Shown here piece after piece: positions 36,867-45,113 of a DNA stretch of 64,000 nt (its first letter is position 1; each line of letters begins with the position of its first letter). Origin of the DNA: Sphingosinicella terrae (GTDB taxonomy: Bacteria > Pseudomonadota > Alphaproteobacteria > Sphingomonadales > Sphingomonadaceae). The stretch spans positions 209,499 through 273,498 of the forward strand of contig NZ_QDFY01000005.1 of NCBI RefSeq assembly GCF_003347635.1, written 5' to 3'. The notes under the pieces are model-generated. The model was not told the origin of the DNA and searched no databases. It saw only the letters and a list, made by a program, of their open reading frames with translations. Made by a program: the position numbers and the translations under genes.

Positions 36867-37484
36867 CTAGAAGTGGAACACCAGCCCCGCCATCGGCCGC
36901 AGGCTGTCGAAATCGTAGGTCTCGGCCTGGAGCCGGATGCGGACGCCGCTATTGCCGGTGATCCCGCCCAGCCCGATGTCGCTCGGGCCGACCTCGACGC
37001 CGATCCCGTAGATCCAGTCCTTCTGGTCGCTGAAGCCGCGCCGTCCGTTCACCCACTGGTGGCCGGCCGAGGCGAAGACCATGCCGCTGTCGCCGGCGCG
37101 GACGCCGGCCCGGCCGCGAACGCCATATTCCCAGCTGATGTCGTCGAAGCCCTTGGTGGCATTGCCCTCGGCGCCGACGAAGACCGGCCCCAAGGGCACA
37201 TTGACTCCGGCAATGCCGCTGACCAGCCAGCCGCCCATCCGGCCGCGGCCCGGCACGGTGCCGAACTCGCTGTCGCGGTCGAACGAATGATAGCCGCCGA
37301 GCACGCCGACATAGGGCTCGATGCCGAAGGCGGGGGTGCCGTCCGGCGCGGCTGGCGCCGGCTCGGCCGCCGCCGGCGCACCGGTCGTGTTCCAGCCGGA
37401 ATCGGAGGAGGAGGTCGACTGCGCCGATCCGGCGGCAGGGATCCCGGCCGCCAGGACGGCGGCTGCGAAGAGATGCGTTTTCAT
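36867..37484 (-). CDS. Outer-membrane beta-barrel protein
   Basis: A 205-residue protein with a signal peptide (residues 1-21), a Pro/Ala-rich linker (30-50) and about 150 residues of amphipathic strands ending in MAGLVFHF, an aromatic C-terminus typical for barrel insertion. The repeated pattern (VGVLGGYHSFDRDSEF, GAEGNATKGFDDISWEYG) resembles opacity/OmpW-like eight-strand barrels. CCGGAG precedes the chosen ATG. Confidence 0.75.
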   Translation of the reverse strand: MKTHLFAAAVLAAGIPAAGSAQSTSSSDSGWNTTGAPAAAEPAPAAPDGTPAFGIEPYVGVLGGYHSFDRDSEFGTVPGRGRMGGWLVSGIAGVNVPLGPVFVGAEGNATKGFDDISWEYGVRGRAGVRAGDSGMVFASAGHQWVNGRRGFSDQKDWIYGIGVEVGPSDIGLGGITGNSGVRIRLQAETYDFDSLRPMAGLVFHF

Positions 37485-37658
37485 GAAGTTACTCCGGTAC
37501 ATGCCGCGATGGGTTCATCTGCGGGATGCGGTCTGAACCCGCCGGCACCGGTCTAGGTTGCGAAAGGCAACTGAAACAATCCGCTGTGTGACAGATGGGA
37601 CACAGCCCCTTGCAGGCGGGTAATCCCATCCCATGGGCTCCGCTTGACCACCCAGGTC

Positions 37659-37687
37659 GTCATCCCGGACTTGATCCGGGATCCCGC
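37659..37687. repeat. Palindromic repeat, ATCCCGG type (CCGGAC variant)
   Basis: TCATCCCGGACTTG followed by ATCCGGGATCCCGC, then TTCTTGGGCGGC. It shares both the palindrome and the CTTGGGCGGC tail with 38326-38358. Confidence 0.7.
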
Positions 37688-37751
37688 TTCTTGGGCGGCC
37701 GCGCCAGGCGGTTCAGCCGGCGCCGCCGCTCCGGCGCGCGTCCCGCTCCGG

Positions 37752-38216
37752 CTACGCCTTACCCTCCGCCTCCCGCACCGCCCGCCGGATCAGCCCCGGC
37801 GCCCGCAGCAACGCGAAGAGAATATTCGCGCCGTAGACCCAGGCGAAGAGAAGGCCCGCCGCCTTCAGCCCGGCGACGAGACTCGCGCTGACCAGCCCCA
37901 CGAAGAAGGCCATGCCCGCCCCGAACAGGCAGAAGAGGAGCATGTGAAGGCTGCGCAGCTCGTATCTGAGCACCCGCGCCGCCGAGCCCTCCTCGATCCA
38001 GACCCGCCCCCGATCATAGCCGACCAGACGCGATCGATTGGACCTTGGGAAGTCTCTCCCCAGGGGATCGTCGAAGACGACCTCCCGCTCGCTGCGCACA
38101 ACCACGGGCTTCCGCTCCGCCTCGAACAGCCCCGCGATCCGATCCAGCACCGCCTCTGCCGGCTCCGCGCCGTCCAGCGGCACGCGGCCGCGCAGATGCC
38201 ATATCCAGTCGGTCAT
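37752..38216 (-). CDS. Membrane protein of unknown function
   Basis: A 154-residue protein. The N-terminal soluble part (MTDWIWHLRGRVPLDG...) is followed by two hydrophobic segments near residues 95-117 and 119-140 (LHMLLFCLFGAGMAFFVGLV and LLFAWVYGANILFALL). The start at 38216 was chosen because upstream in-frame sequence runs through a palindromic repeat. No family recognised. Confidence 0.65.
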   Translation of the reverse strand: MTDWIWHLRGRVPLDGAEPAEAVLDRIAGLFEAERKPVVVRSEREVVFDDPLGRDFPRSNRSRLVGYDRGRVWIEEGSAARVLRYELRSLHMLLFCLFGAGMAFFVGLVSASLVAGLKAAGLLFAWVYGANILFALLRAPGLIRRAVREAEGKA

Positions 38217-38325
38217 GGCCGGAACGAGGCTAAGCGGGTCGGGCAATCCCAGCAATGAGGAGGCGCCGCGACTCTCGAGGTCCGGAACGCGCAGGATCCA
38301 AGTCGAATCCGACCATCCCCAACTT

Positions 38326-38358
38326 CGTGATCCCGGACTTGATCCGGGATCTCTCTTC
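38326..38358. repeat. Palindromic repeat, ATCCCGG type (CCGGAC variant)
   Basis: GATCCCGGACTTG, then ATCCGGGATCTCTC and TTCCTTGGGCGGC. This is the fourth copy of the variant within 2.4 kb. Confidence 0.7.
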
Positions 38359-38430
38359 CTTGGGCGGCGTGGCCGGAGCGGACAGCCATGACGCCAACCG
38401 GTGCCGGACTTCCGCCACCACTCTCCAACC

Positions 38431-38865
38431 TCACGTCCCGTCGGAATAATTCTCCCAGGCCGCCCGCTCCACGCATTTCTCCTCACGGCACATCGCCACC
38501 TGTTCGAGCGTTTCCGCCAGCCACCGCACGGTGTCACAATCTGCCCCGGCCGCCACCTCGACGACCAGATAGGGCTGCGGATTCATCGTCTCGATAATGG
38601 CAACCATTCGTTCGGTTTCCGCGCGCGAGGAGGTGCGCCACGTGGCTGGGTGAACGCTGTCTTCGCGCCATGCGATCCGGTCACCGCCGGTGAGCCTGAT
38701 CGCGACATGGGGCGGCATCGCCTCCGGCATCGGCGGCCAAGGCCCGACATGGTCGGGCCAGTCACGCCCGGCGACCGAGCAGGACGATGCCGAGCATCCG
38801 GACGGCGCCGCCGCGAGGGCGGGCATCGTACACAGGCAGAGAAGAGTGAGACGCAGACGCCGCAT
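38431..38865 (-). CDS. Exported hypothetical protein
   Basis: A 144-residue protein with a signal peptide (LTLLCLCTMPALAAAPSG). The mature part contains several Cys and an ExbD/TolR-like stretch (HVAIRLTGGDRIAWR...QPYLVVEVAAGADCDTVRWLAETLEQV). The resemblance to the periplasmic TolR domain is weak. It is on the minus strand between repeats and the methyltransferase operon. Confidence 0.6.
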   Translation of the reverse strand: MRRLRLTLLCLCTMPALAAAPSGCSASSCSVAGRDWPDHVGPWPPMPEAMPPHVAIRLTGGDRIAWREDSVHPATWRTSSRAETERMVAIIETMNPQPYLVVEVAAGADCDTVRWLAETLEQVAMCREEKCVERAAWENYSDGT

Positions 38866-39083
38866 CGATCTTGGCTATCGCAGCCGGAGGCGAGGCTCAA
38901 TGTCGGGGATTGACTTCCTTGAGTAGGGTTAACGTACCGTTCAAAGCGAACGCGCAACGCCGATGACCACATACATCTCGCGCGCCTATGGGTGTGCCGA
39001 TTATGTCCATGCGGACCGGGTGCATGACGGCGCCCATATTCCGGCTGGCGGAACCGAGGGGATCGCAGTTGATTCTGAGGGAC

Positions 39084-39866
39084 CTATGGGCTGGTCGGGG
39101 AATGGCCCTTGGTACCGTGGGTCGTACTGGCGGGTGCGGCTGTCGGCGCGGGCGTCGCCCCCATATCGATCCAGAGATGATGCAGCGTGATCGGTGCGGC
39201 GCTGGTCCGGGCGTTCTTCGACCGGTGCCGGGCGATGCGCAGGGTGGCGTCGCCAGCGACGCGCCGCAGACCATCGCGGTGCGACCAGCCCTTGATCCCC
39301 GCCCTGGTCAGCACGCGTATCCACCTGTTGATGCCCGCCAGCCACTTTTCAAGCGTTCCGGTCTGAACGTAGCCGATCATGACGCCGACGCCGTGTGCGG
39401 ATCCATGGGCGCCGCTCTTGAAACGCTGCATGCCGCCGGTGGTCCGCTTCTGCGTGTGCAGGTATTCCCGCCGCTCGCGATCCTTGGCCAAGGGAGTCGG
39501 GAGGCGCTTGCATTCGATGGGGAGGATGGGGTCGTAGAGCGAGTGTCTGCGGCCATCGATCCATATCATGCACCCGCGTGGACCGGGGACCAGGTCGAGC
39601 GTGCGCCCGCCGGCGCCGGGATCCGGCACCTCAGTCTGGAACACGATCATGTCTAACCCGGCCGTGCGGGTCGCGCTGTTGAGGAACTGGCAGAGCTGGG
39701 AAGTCAGCCGCGTCTCTGCGGTGGCCGCCGGTCGGCCGTGATCGTCACGCCAGCCGGCGAGCTGGCCGTAGATGAAGTCGATAACCGTCTCGAGCCAGGC
39801 CGACGGACGGTGTAGGGTGGGCGACAGGCTGCCGACCGGTCCGGCGGCCGTCTCGTCGGCGAGCAT
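39084..39866 (-). CDS. PD-(D/E)XK nuclease-like protein of a modification operon
   Basis: A 260-residue protein of unknown family. ETRLTSQLCQFLNSA, then VFQTEVPDPGAGGRTLDLV and PILPIECKRLPTP, give Glu51, Asp91 and Glu118-x-Lys120, the layout of PD-(D/E)XK endonucleases. Its ATG shares a base with the stop of the methyltransferase (TGATG), so the two are translationally coupled. This suggests a separate restriction or nicking subunit. The C-terminal 40 residues are Ala/Pro/Thr-rich. Nuclease function is inferred from the motif only. Confidence 0.65.
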   Translation of the reverse strand: MLADETAAGPVGSLSPTLHRPSAWLETVIDFIYGQLAGWRDDHGRPAATAETRLTSQLCQFLNSATRTAGLDMIVFQTEVPDPGAGGRTLDLVPGPRGCMIWIDGRRHSLYDPILPIECKRLPTPLAKDRERREYLHTQKRTTGGMQRFKSGAHGSAHGVGVMIGYVQTGTLEKWLAGINRWIRVLTRAGIKGWSHRDGLRRVAGDATLRIARHRSKNARTSAAPITLHHLWIDMGATPAPTAAPASTTHGTKGHSPTSP

Positions 39867-42742
39867 CAGAAGCCCTGGTCGCGAAGGTCGGCCAGGACGT
39901 CGTCAGCGTCCTTAAGCGCCACGGACGGCAGCCAGTAGCGCAGGCGGTCCGGCTTCAGCAGGAACACGAAGGACGTGTCGTAGACCCGCGCCACACGCGT
40001 CATGGTGAGCGACGATCCTCGCGACGCGCATAGGAGTGCGTCGAGACGGCCTGTGAGCTGCTTCGTCTGCGACCAGTCAAGTTCGGCATTCCCGAACGCG
40101 AACGCTTGGATGACCGTGCCGCCGAGGTCGAGGAAGCCCGATGGTCGGAGCGGATTCTTCGGATAGAGGGCGCTGACCTGCTCTGCGAAGGTGGCGGCGA
40201 ACTGTTCGAGTCCGTCCGCCGCCCTCCGGCGGGCGAGCGGCGAGGAATTCCCGAGGCGAACGTAGTCCAGATAGTGGTCGACGATGTCATGCGCGACGCG
40301 GAACTCGTTCTCGCTGAGGTCGAGGCCGTCCGCACCCGGATCGAACGGCAGGTCGTAGACGTCACGGGCCGATAGCGTGGTCGCCTTCTGCGACAGCATC
40401 TTCACGCTGATCGCCGCCACGAAGGCGCGCAATGCCACCGCCTCCTCGCGCATCCACCTCGCGACCGGCTTCAGGTCGGCGACGCGGCTGGCGGCGAACC
40501 CAACAATCTGGTTTTTGTAGGTGAGGTATCCGTCTGTCCAGAGGAAGTTGGGGAGGTCCGCATGCTCGCGGACGAGGAGCATGGGCGGCGTGAAACGTGC
40601 GGCGTTTCGCGGCCCCTCGATGGGTTTGCGCTCCACCGTGCCGATTCGGGAGCGGTCGATGCCGTCCAAGGTGAGAGCCTCTGAGGGAAGGAGTGGTTGG
40701 TCGTAGAGATGGACGGCATTGCTGGCTTTGCCGTCCTGTCCCTCGATGAATCCCTCTCCGTAATCCCACCCCATCGCCTTGGCGTGGGCGGCGAGCGACG
40801 GCATCTTCCGCAGCCGCTTGACGAATGCGTAGGTTCGCGCGCCGCCGAGCAGGTTCGAGCGCCACAAGTCCGGGGTGTGGTCGGCCGCGGCCGCAGCCCT
40901 AGGGATGCGGTGGAGGTCGTAGCTGTCAATGTCGAAGCGCTGGCTGGCGTCCGCGCGCGCGGTTCTGCGGAAGACGGCGTGCAGGATGCTTCCATCCGGG
41001 GACGGTGGCTCGGCGACCGCAACGACGGCCACGACCTTCGTGTCCTTGGAGAAGAGGCCGCGCACGGAGACGAAGTCGAGCACCTCGCGCACGTTCCAGC
41101 TGGCTAGGAAGAGCCTGCGGAAGTCGGGCTTCTCGTTGTAGAGCAGGTTGTACTGCTGGAGCATGCCGAGGATGCCGCCGCGCCGGAGCAGCTTCATGGA
41201 CTCGTGCAGGAAGAGGTAGGCGACCTGAAGGTCGGGGAGCTTGCCGTGGTCCTCGATGTATCGAGCGTAGGCAGTCTTGGCTCCCTTCGTCTTGAGCCCG
41301 GACTTGAAGGGCGGATTGCCGACGAGCACGGCCACGTCCTTCGAGAGGAGTCCGTCGTCCTTCGCGGTAAAGAAGCAGGAGTGGGTGAGGCTCGAGCCGA
41401 GCAGCTTCGGGAACAGCTGCGGTGTGGCCCGGATCTCCTCGGGCGTCAGGCTGTCGCACATCGCGAGGCAGAGGCTGAACGTCGCAAGCTCGATCGCGCC
41501 CGGGTCGTTGTCGACGCCGTGAACCCGCCTGAGGATGTCGCGCAGCGTCTCGACCCCCGGCCGCATCCAGCCGTTGCGGGCGCGCCAGCGCATGACGATG
41601 CGCTTGAAGGTCTCGACCAGAAAGATGCCCGATCCGCAGGCCGGGTCGAGGGCGACGTTGCCATCGTCCAGGATGCGGTCGATGCGGGCGTCGTCCAGCA
41701 CCTCGTCGAGGATGAGGCGCACGAGCGCTGGCGGCGTGTAGACGCTGTCGGTGGGGTCCGACACGAAAAGCTCATAGATGTTGCTGATGACCTCGACCGG
41801 AAGATCGCGGAACGAGTAAAGCGCCCAAAGGCTCGTCTGGCCGGACCGCTCCTCGCGGGCCTCCACAAGGCGGCTGAACTCGGCGAGCTCTGTCGTCCTG
41901 CCGATCGCCGCCAGCTCCTGCTGGTCGAGCGAGAAGACGTCGCCGTTGAAGAGGATCTTCAGCGCGTCGAGCATCCTAAGTAGGGCGGGGCCGTCGGCGA
42001 GGACGGCCGCGAACGTGTCGGCTCCTTCGAGGAAGGTCGGGAAGAAGTTGTCCGGCAGAGCGTCGCGCTGGTCGAGATAGGCGACCAGCAGCGACAGGAT
42101 CAGGAGGCGCCGCTGGAGCCCGTGGTCGAGTGCGCTATCGGCGAGTAGCTTCGCCTGGAGGTTCCTAACGGCGGCGACGAGCCGGCGCGGTGCAGAGTCG
42201 TCGGACGAGAGCAGCTTGTCGGCGATGGCGGGATCGTCCCATAGCGTTCCGGTTCTGAGCCGTCGGGCATCCCACCAGGCCTCCGCATTGGCGACGTCGG
42301 CACCGATGCGGAGGATGTCGAACGGCCTGCAGACGAGACGGCCCTTCTCGGCGAAGTCGGGTCGGTGCGCGCAGCGGAAGAGCTGAACGGCGCCCGCGAC
42401 GTGGCGGTAGACAAGGGGAACGCCTCCCCAGCTCCAGAGACGCTGATGGATTTCGGCGAACCGCTCGTCGGAGCCGTCTGCGTCCTTCGCGACGAAGACG
42501 AAGGCTTGGGGCGCGCCGTTGCCGCCGTCGGTGCCGGCCTCGAAGAACACCGCGCGGGCGCCGTAGCCGGCCGCCTTCTCGAGAGCGAAGACTTCGTGCG
42601 GCGGGCGTCCGGTCGGATCGTAGCCCTCGACCTGGACCAGCCCCTCGGGGCGTGCGTCGCCGACGGTATACTGGGTCAACCAGGCTGCATCGACCGGGGT
42701 GGACACGGCCCGTTCCGCGCCCTTGCGACGCCTGCCGGTCAC
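39866..42742 (-). CDS. Eco57I/type IIG-like N6-adenine DNA methyltransferase
   Basis: A 958-residue DNA methyltransferase. The SAM-binding motif I is DPACGSGIFLVETFKR (Asp366) and the catalytic motif IV is NPPF (Asn476), preceded by VAVLVG. The N-terminal third (AVFFEAGTDGGNGAPQAFVFVAKD, LWSWGGVPLVYRHV) resembles the amino domain of type IIG and BREX-type enzymes but shows no convincing nuclease motif. The C-terminal part with YLTYKNQIVGFAAS and VRLGNSSPLA may recognise DNA. The start is GTG at 42742, overlapping the ribbon-helix-helix gene by 4 bases. It is either a self/non-self marking enzyme or part of a defence system. Confidence 0.88.
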   Translation of the reverse strand: MTGRRRKGAERAVSTPVDAAWLTQYTVGDARPEGLVQVEGYDPTGRPPHEVFALEKAAGYGARAVFFEAGTDGGNGAPQAFVFVAKDADGSDERFAEIHQRLWSWGGVPLVYRHVAGAVQLFRCAHRPDFAEKGRLVCRPFDILRIGADVANAEAWWDARRLRTGTLWDDPAIADKLLSSDDSAPRRLVAAVRNLQAKLLADSALDHGLQRRLLILSLLVAYLDQRDALPDNFFPTFLEGADTFAAVLADGPALLRMLDALKILFNGDVFSLDQQELAAIGRTTELAEFSRLVEAREERSGQTSLWALYSFRDLPVEVISNIYELFVSDPTDSVYTPPALVRLILDEVLDDARIDRILDDGNVALDPACGSGIFLVETFKRIVMRWRARNGWMRPGVETLRDILRRVHGVDNDPGAIELATFSLCLAMCDSLTPEEIRATPQLFPKLLGSSLTHSCFFTAKDDGLLSKDVAVLVGNPPFKSGLKTKGAKTAYARYIEDHGKLPDLQVAYLFLHESMKLLRRGGILGMLQQYNLLYNEKPDFRRLFLASWNVREVLDFVSVRGLFSKDTKVVAVVAVAEPPSPDGSILHAVFRRTARADASQRFDIDSYDLHRIPRAAAAADHTPDLWRSNLLGGARTYAFVKRLRKMPSLAAHAKAMGWDYGEGFIEGQDGKASNAVHLYDQPLLPSEALTLDGIDRSRIGTVERKPIEGPRNAARFTPPMLLVREHADLPNFLWTDGYLTYKNQIVGFAASRVADLKPVARWMREEAVALRAFVAAISVKMLSQKATTLSARDVYDLPFDPGADGLDLSENEFRVAHDIVDHYLDYVRLGNSSPLARRRAADGLEQFAATFAEQVSALYPKNPLRPSGFLDLGGTVIQAFAFGNAELDWSQTKQLTGRLDALLCASRGSSLTMTRVARVYDTSFVFLLKPDRLRYWLPSVALKDADDVLADLRDQGF

Positions 42743-42912
42743 TTGCGGTCGGCCTTGCGGCTGAGTTCGAAGCCCTCCTTGAGGAGGTCGAGCATCGTCA
42801 TGCCGCGTTGCGCGGCATAGACCTTGTAGGAGCGCTTGAAGGCCTCGGGCACCTTAAAGTTGAGCGTTTGCAGCTCTGTCGCGTGGGGTTCGCCGACTTC
42901 CTTCTCTTTCAT
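42739..42912 (-). CDS. Small ribbon-helix-helix-like protein
   Basis: A 57-residue protein. ELQTLNFKVPEAFKRSYKVYAAQRGMTMLDLLKEGFELSRK reads as a beta strand followed by two helices, as in ParG/CopG-type DNA-binding proteins. It begins the three-gene operon and overlaps the methyltransferase start. It probably autoregulates the operon. The ATG at 42912 is preferred; an in-frame GTG at 42966 would add 18 residues with no motif. Confidence 0.65.
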   Translation of the reverse strand: MKEKEVGEPHATELQTLNFKVPEAFKRSYKVYAAQRGMTMLDLLKEGFELSRKADRK

Positions 42913-43944
42913 ATGGCGGTCCCCGGCGGACGCTGACCCCTCCGCATCCTGGCATCTCCGTAGCACCCGCGTCGCGACACTGAAAGAGGGAAAGAAGTTA
43001 TTCTGTATAGCATGAAACCGTCTTTTCAGGTTTTAACGATTTCTGTGTCGGGTGATTGGCGTGGTCCCGGCCGCCCATGCCGGAGAACCGGGGATACCCG
43101 CGTTTCAGTATTGCCGAGCCGCCTTTATTCGGCGCTTGATGCGGCCGTGACCTGACGTAGATCGGTTCAGGGGATCTCGTCGGCTTCATTCGTGCGGGCA
43201 GGGGCCTGGCGGTCCTCGGATCGGGTTGTGGAGAATCTGGTGGGCGATGGCGGACGGAGGGCGCGTTGCCGCGGGCAATGTGCCCGCGTTCAAAATGAGC
43301 GTGACCGGTCCCTGATCGTCAGCAATGCGACCGGGAGAATGCCGGCGGCTGTTTCAGGATTGGGATTGGCCTACAACGTTGCCAGCAACGAAATCCCCTG
43401 GTACAGCAAGGGCTGCTCGAGCTTTGCTTGCGGATTTTATGTCCGAGAGCCCCGGCTATTTCATCTATTTTCCGACTTCGAGCGCAAAACTGCCAGGTCG
43501 CTCACGGCCACAACTGACCGTGATCTCTCCGGAGCCTGGCAATGTGCCCTTACAAACTAGTTGTAACAAGGCAAGTTCCGTGATACGGCCGCTACATGGA
43601 ATAATGCAAACGCGACCATCACACAGTCGATGTCCGAGGTATTATCGCGCCCAAGCAAATTCCGTAGAGAACTCCGGCTGATCGCTCTGGCGTTCACCGA
43701 TCATCGGTCTGGAATTGGAGCGTCAAAGCAACTGCAAGCGAGCGTCTGTTCATCAGAATCCGCCTATTGCTGTCATTCGCGATTCGCTTCTTGGACACGG
43801 TTAGCCAGCGCCAGCGCGAAGGTGGAGCCCCACCCTTCTGGTCGAGCAGGCAACGTCCGCGTCGGCCAGTGCTGCTTGCCAGCTGAAGGGATTACGCGAT
43901 AGCACGCATCTACGCGCTGCCGGGAGCGCATCTAGGAGGAGCGT
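42913..43944. other. Gene-free kilobase of lower GC
   Basis: No supported gene. Base composition is visibly less GC-rich than the flanks. One short frame near 43325-43560 translates to LLADFMSESPGYFIYFPTS, faintly like the C-terminus of a LysR-type substrate domain, possibly a gene remnant. A TTACAA-type operator lies at 43549-43567. This may be the scar of past insertions between the methyltransferase operon and queC. Confidence 0.5.
43549..43567. promoter_or_regulatory. Operator-like inverted repeat, TTACAA-N5-TTGTAA (copy 1)
   Basis: CTTACAA (43549-43555), five bases, then TTGTAAC (43561-43567). The same arms and spacing occur at 45067-45085. The two bracket the QueC and DUF6884 genes. 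The form suits a TetR- or LysR-sized dimeric regulator; which protein binds is unknown. Confidence 0.5.
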
Positions 43945-44580
43945 GTGCGGGGTATGAAGGTGCTGGTGCTGCACAGCGGCGGCATGGACTCCACAACCTG
44001 TCTGTATCGCGCGCGCCGCGCCGGCGCCGAGGTTTTCAGCCTTGGCGTTGATTATGGACAGCGTCTTTCCGTCGAACTCCAGTTTGCGCAGAAGCAATGC
44101 GAGGCGCTTGGCATCCCTCGCGAAGTGATCAGAGTCGAATGGCGAAAGCCCGAACGCACGATTCCGCTGGGACGATCGATTGAGGACATGACATCCTCCA
44201 TTTCGCCGGCATTCTTACCTGGTCGTAATGCCGTTTTCCTGTCGCTGGCGTGCGCGCATGCGAGCGGCATTGGCGCGGATGAAGTGCATATCGGGCTCAA
44301 TGCAATCGAATTTTCTGGCTATCCGGACTGCACGCCGCAATTTCTAAACGCGTTTATCGCGATGATGGGAGCGGCCAATCCTGGAGGTCCGCGGATCGTC
44401 GCGCCCCTGCTTCACATGAGCAAGCCTGAGATCGCGGAGTTGGCGCGGGATTTGGGTCTCGGGGAGAATGACAGCTGGAGTTGCTATCGACCCCAGTTTA
44501 CATCCGGAGCAGTAGCTCCGTGCGGCGAATGCGATGCCTGCCGCCTTCACGATCACGCCTGGCGTTCGATCGCGAGCTGA
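43945..44580 (+). CDS. queC: 7-cyano-7-deazaguanine synthase (QueC) paralogue
   Basis: A 211-residue QueC-family enzyme that converts 7-carboxy-7-deazaguanine to preQ0. The PP-loop is LHSGGMDSTT (residues 9-18), the conserved FLPGRN loop appears as AFLPGRNAVFLSLA, and the zinc ligands are the Cys of SWSCYRP and CGECDACR. GTG at 43945 is chosen because AGGAGGA ends 4 bases upstream; an ATG at 43954 is an alternative. No queD, queE, folE or tgt is nearby. The gene overlaps a DUF6884-like gene, so preQ0 may serve a nucleic-acid modification other than tRNA queuosine. Confidence 0.92.
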   Translation: MRGMKVLVLHSGGMDSTTCLYRARRAGAEVFSLGVDYGQRLSVELQFAQKQCEALGIPREVIRVEWRKPERTIPLGRSIEDMTSSISPAFLPGRNAVFLSLACAHASGIGADEVHIGLNAIEFSGYPDCTPQFLNAFIAMMGAANPGGPRIVAPLLHMSKPEIAELARDLGLGENDSWSCYRPQFTSGAVAPCGECDACRLHDHAWRSIAS

Positions 44581-44909
44581 TGACCCGCATCGCTTTTGTT
44601 GCCTGTTCCAAGACCAAGGCCAAAGAGGTGATGCCAGCGGCGGCACTTTACACCTCGCCGCTGTTCAAGAAGTCTCTACTAGCCGCGCTTGATCTCGCCG
44701 ACAAGGTCTACATCCTCTCCGCGGAGCATGGCCTGCTCGACCTCGGCGAACCGGTATCGCCATACGATACCACGCTCAAGACCATGCGGCGCGACGAGCG
44801 CCTTGCCTGGGGCACACGCACAAGCGTGCGGCGCGTGCGGCCACTCTGCTCGACTATGTCACCGATAAGAACAGTCGCACGATCGTTAAAGGCCACATCA
44901 TCCAGCTGA
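44580..44909 (+). CDS. DUF6884-like protein, probably truncated or frameshifted
   Basis: A 109-residue protein whose first 75 residues match DUF6884: RIAFVACSKTKAKEVMPAAALYTSPLFKKSL and VYILSAEHGLLDLGEPVSPYDTTL. After ERLAWG the frame becomes Arg/Ser-rich and loses family character. In another frame the sequence continues open from about 44813 to a TGA at 44936-44938 (HKRAARAATLLDYVTDKNSR), so a one-base indel is plausible. Function of the domain is unknown. Its ATG overlaps the QueC stop by one base. Confidence 0.65.
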   Translation: MTRIAFVACSKTKAKEVMPAAALYTSPLFKKSLLAALDLADKVYILSAEHGLLDLGEPVSPYDTTLKTMRRDERLAWGTRTSVRRVRPLCSTMSPIRTVARSLKATSSS

Positions 44910-45066
44910 CTGGCCCCCTCAGATCCCGCGGACACTGACGTGAGGACCCTGCATTTCTCGCCGTGACGCCGGTCCGACCGCTATCGCCAGCCATTCAGGC
45001 GAAAGCAAACCGTCTGCACCCGGGCCAAGAGCGACCGCAGTCCATTAGAGCGCTAGTCTAGGTCGC

Positions 45067-45085
45067 GTTACAACAATCTTGTAAC
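45067..45085. promoter_or_regulatory. Operator-like inverted repeat, TTACAA-N5-TTGTAA (copy 2)
   Basis: GTTACAA (45067-45073), five bases, then TTGTAAC (45079-45085), a perfect 7-base inverted repeat located 28 bases before the ATG of the HTH gene. A further TTGTGTTAC lies at 45097-45105. See copy 1 at 43549-43567. Confidence 0.55.
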
Positions 45086-45113
45086 TCCACAAAACTTGTG
45101 TTACCGGCCGCTC

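Noticed and set aside
39084..42912. Complete BREX or DISARM system
   Set aside because: Only a methyltransferase, a PD-(D/E)XK-like protein and a small RHH protein are present. The ATPase, PglZ, BrxC or DrmA-type genes that define those systems are absent from the window.
42998..43189. Small minus-strand frame (63 codons) upstream of the RHH gene
   Set aside because: Low-complexity basic translation with no start context. Likely chance in non-coding DNA.
43192..43560. Short plus-strand open frame in the gene-free kilobase
   Set aside because: No ribosome site, no homology-like pattern and irregular composition. Only a faint LysR-like tail is seen in an overlapping frame, kept as a possible remnant in the findings.
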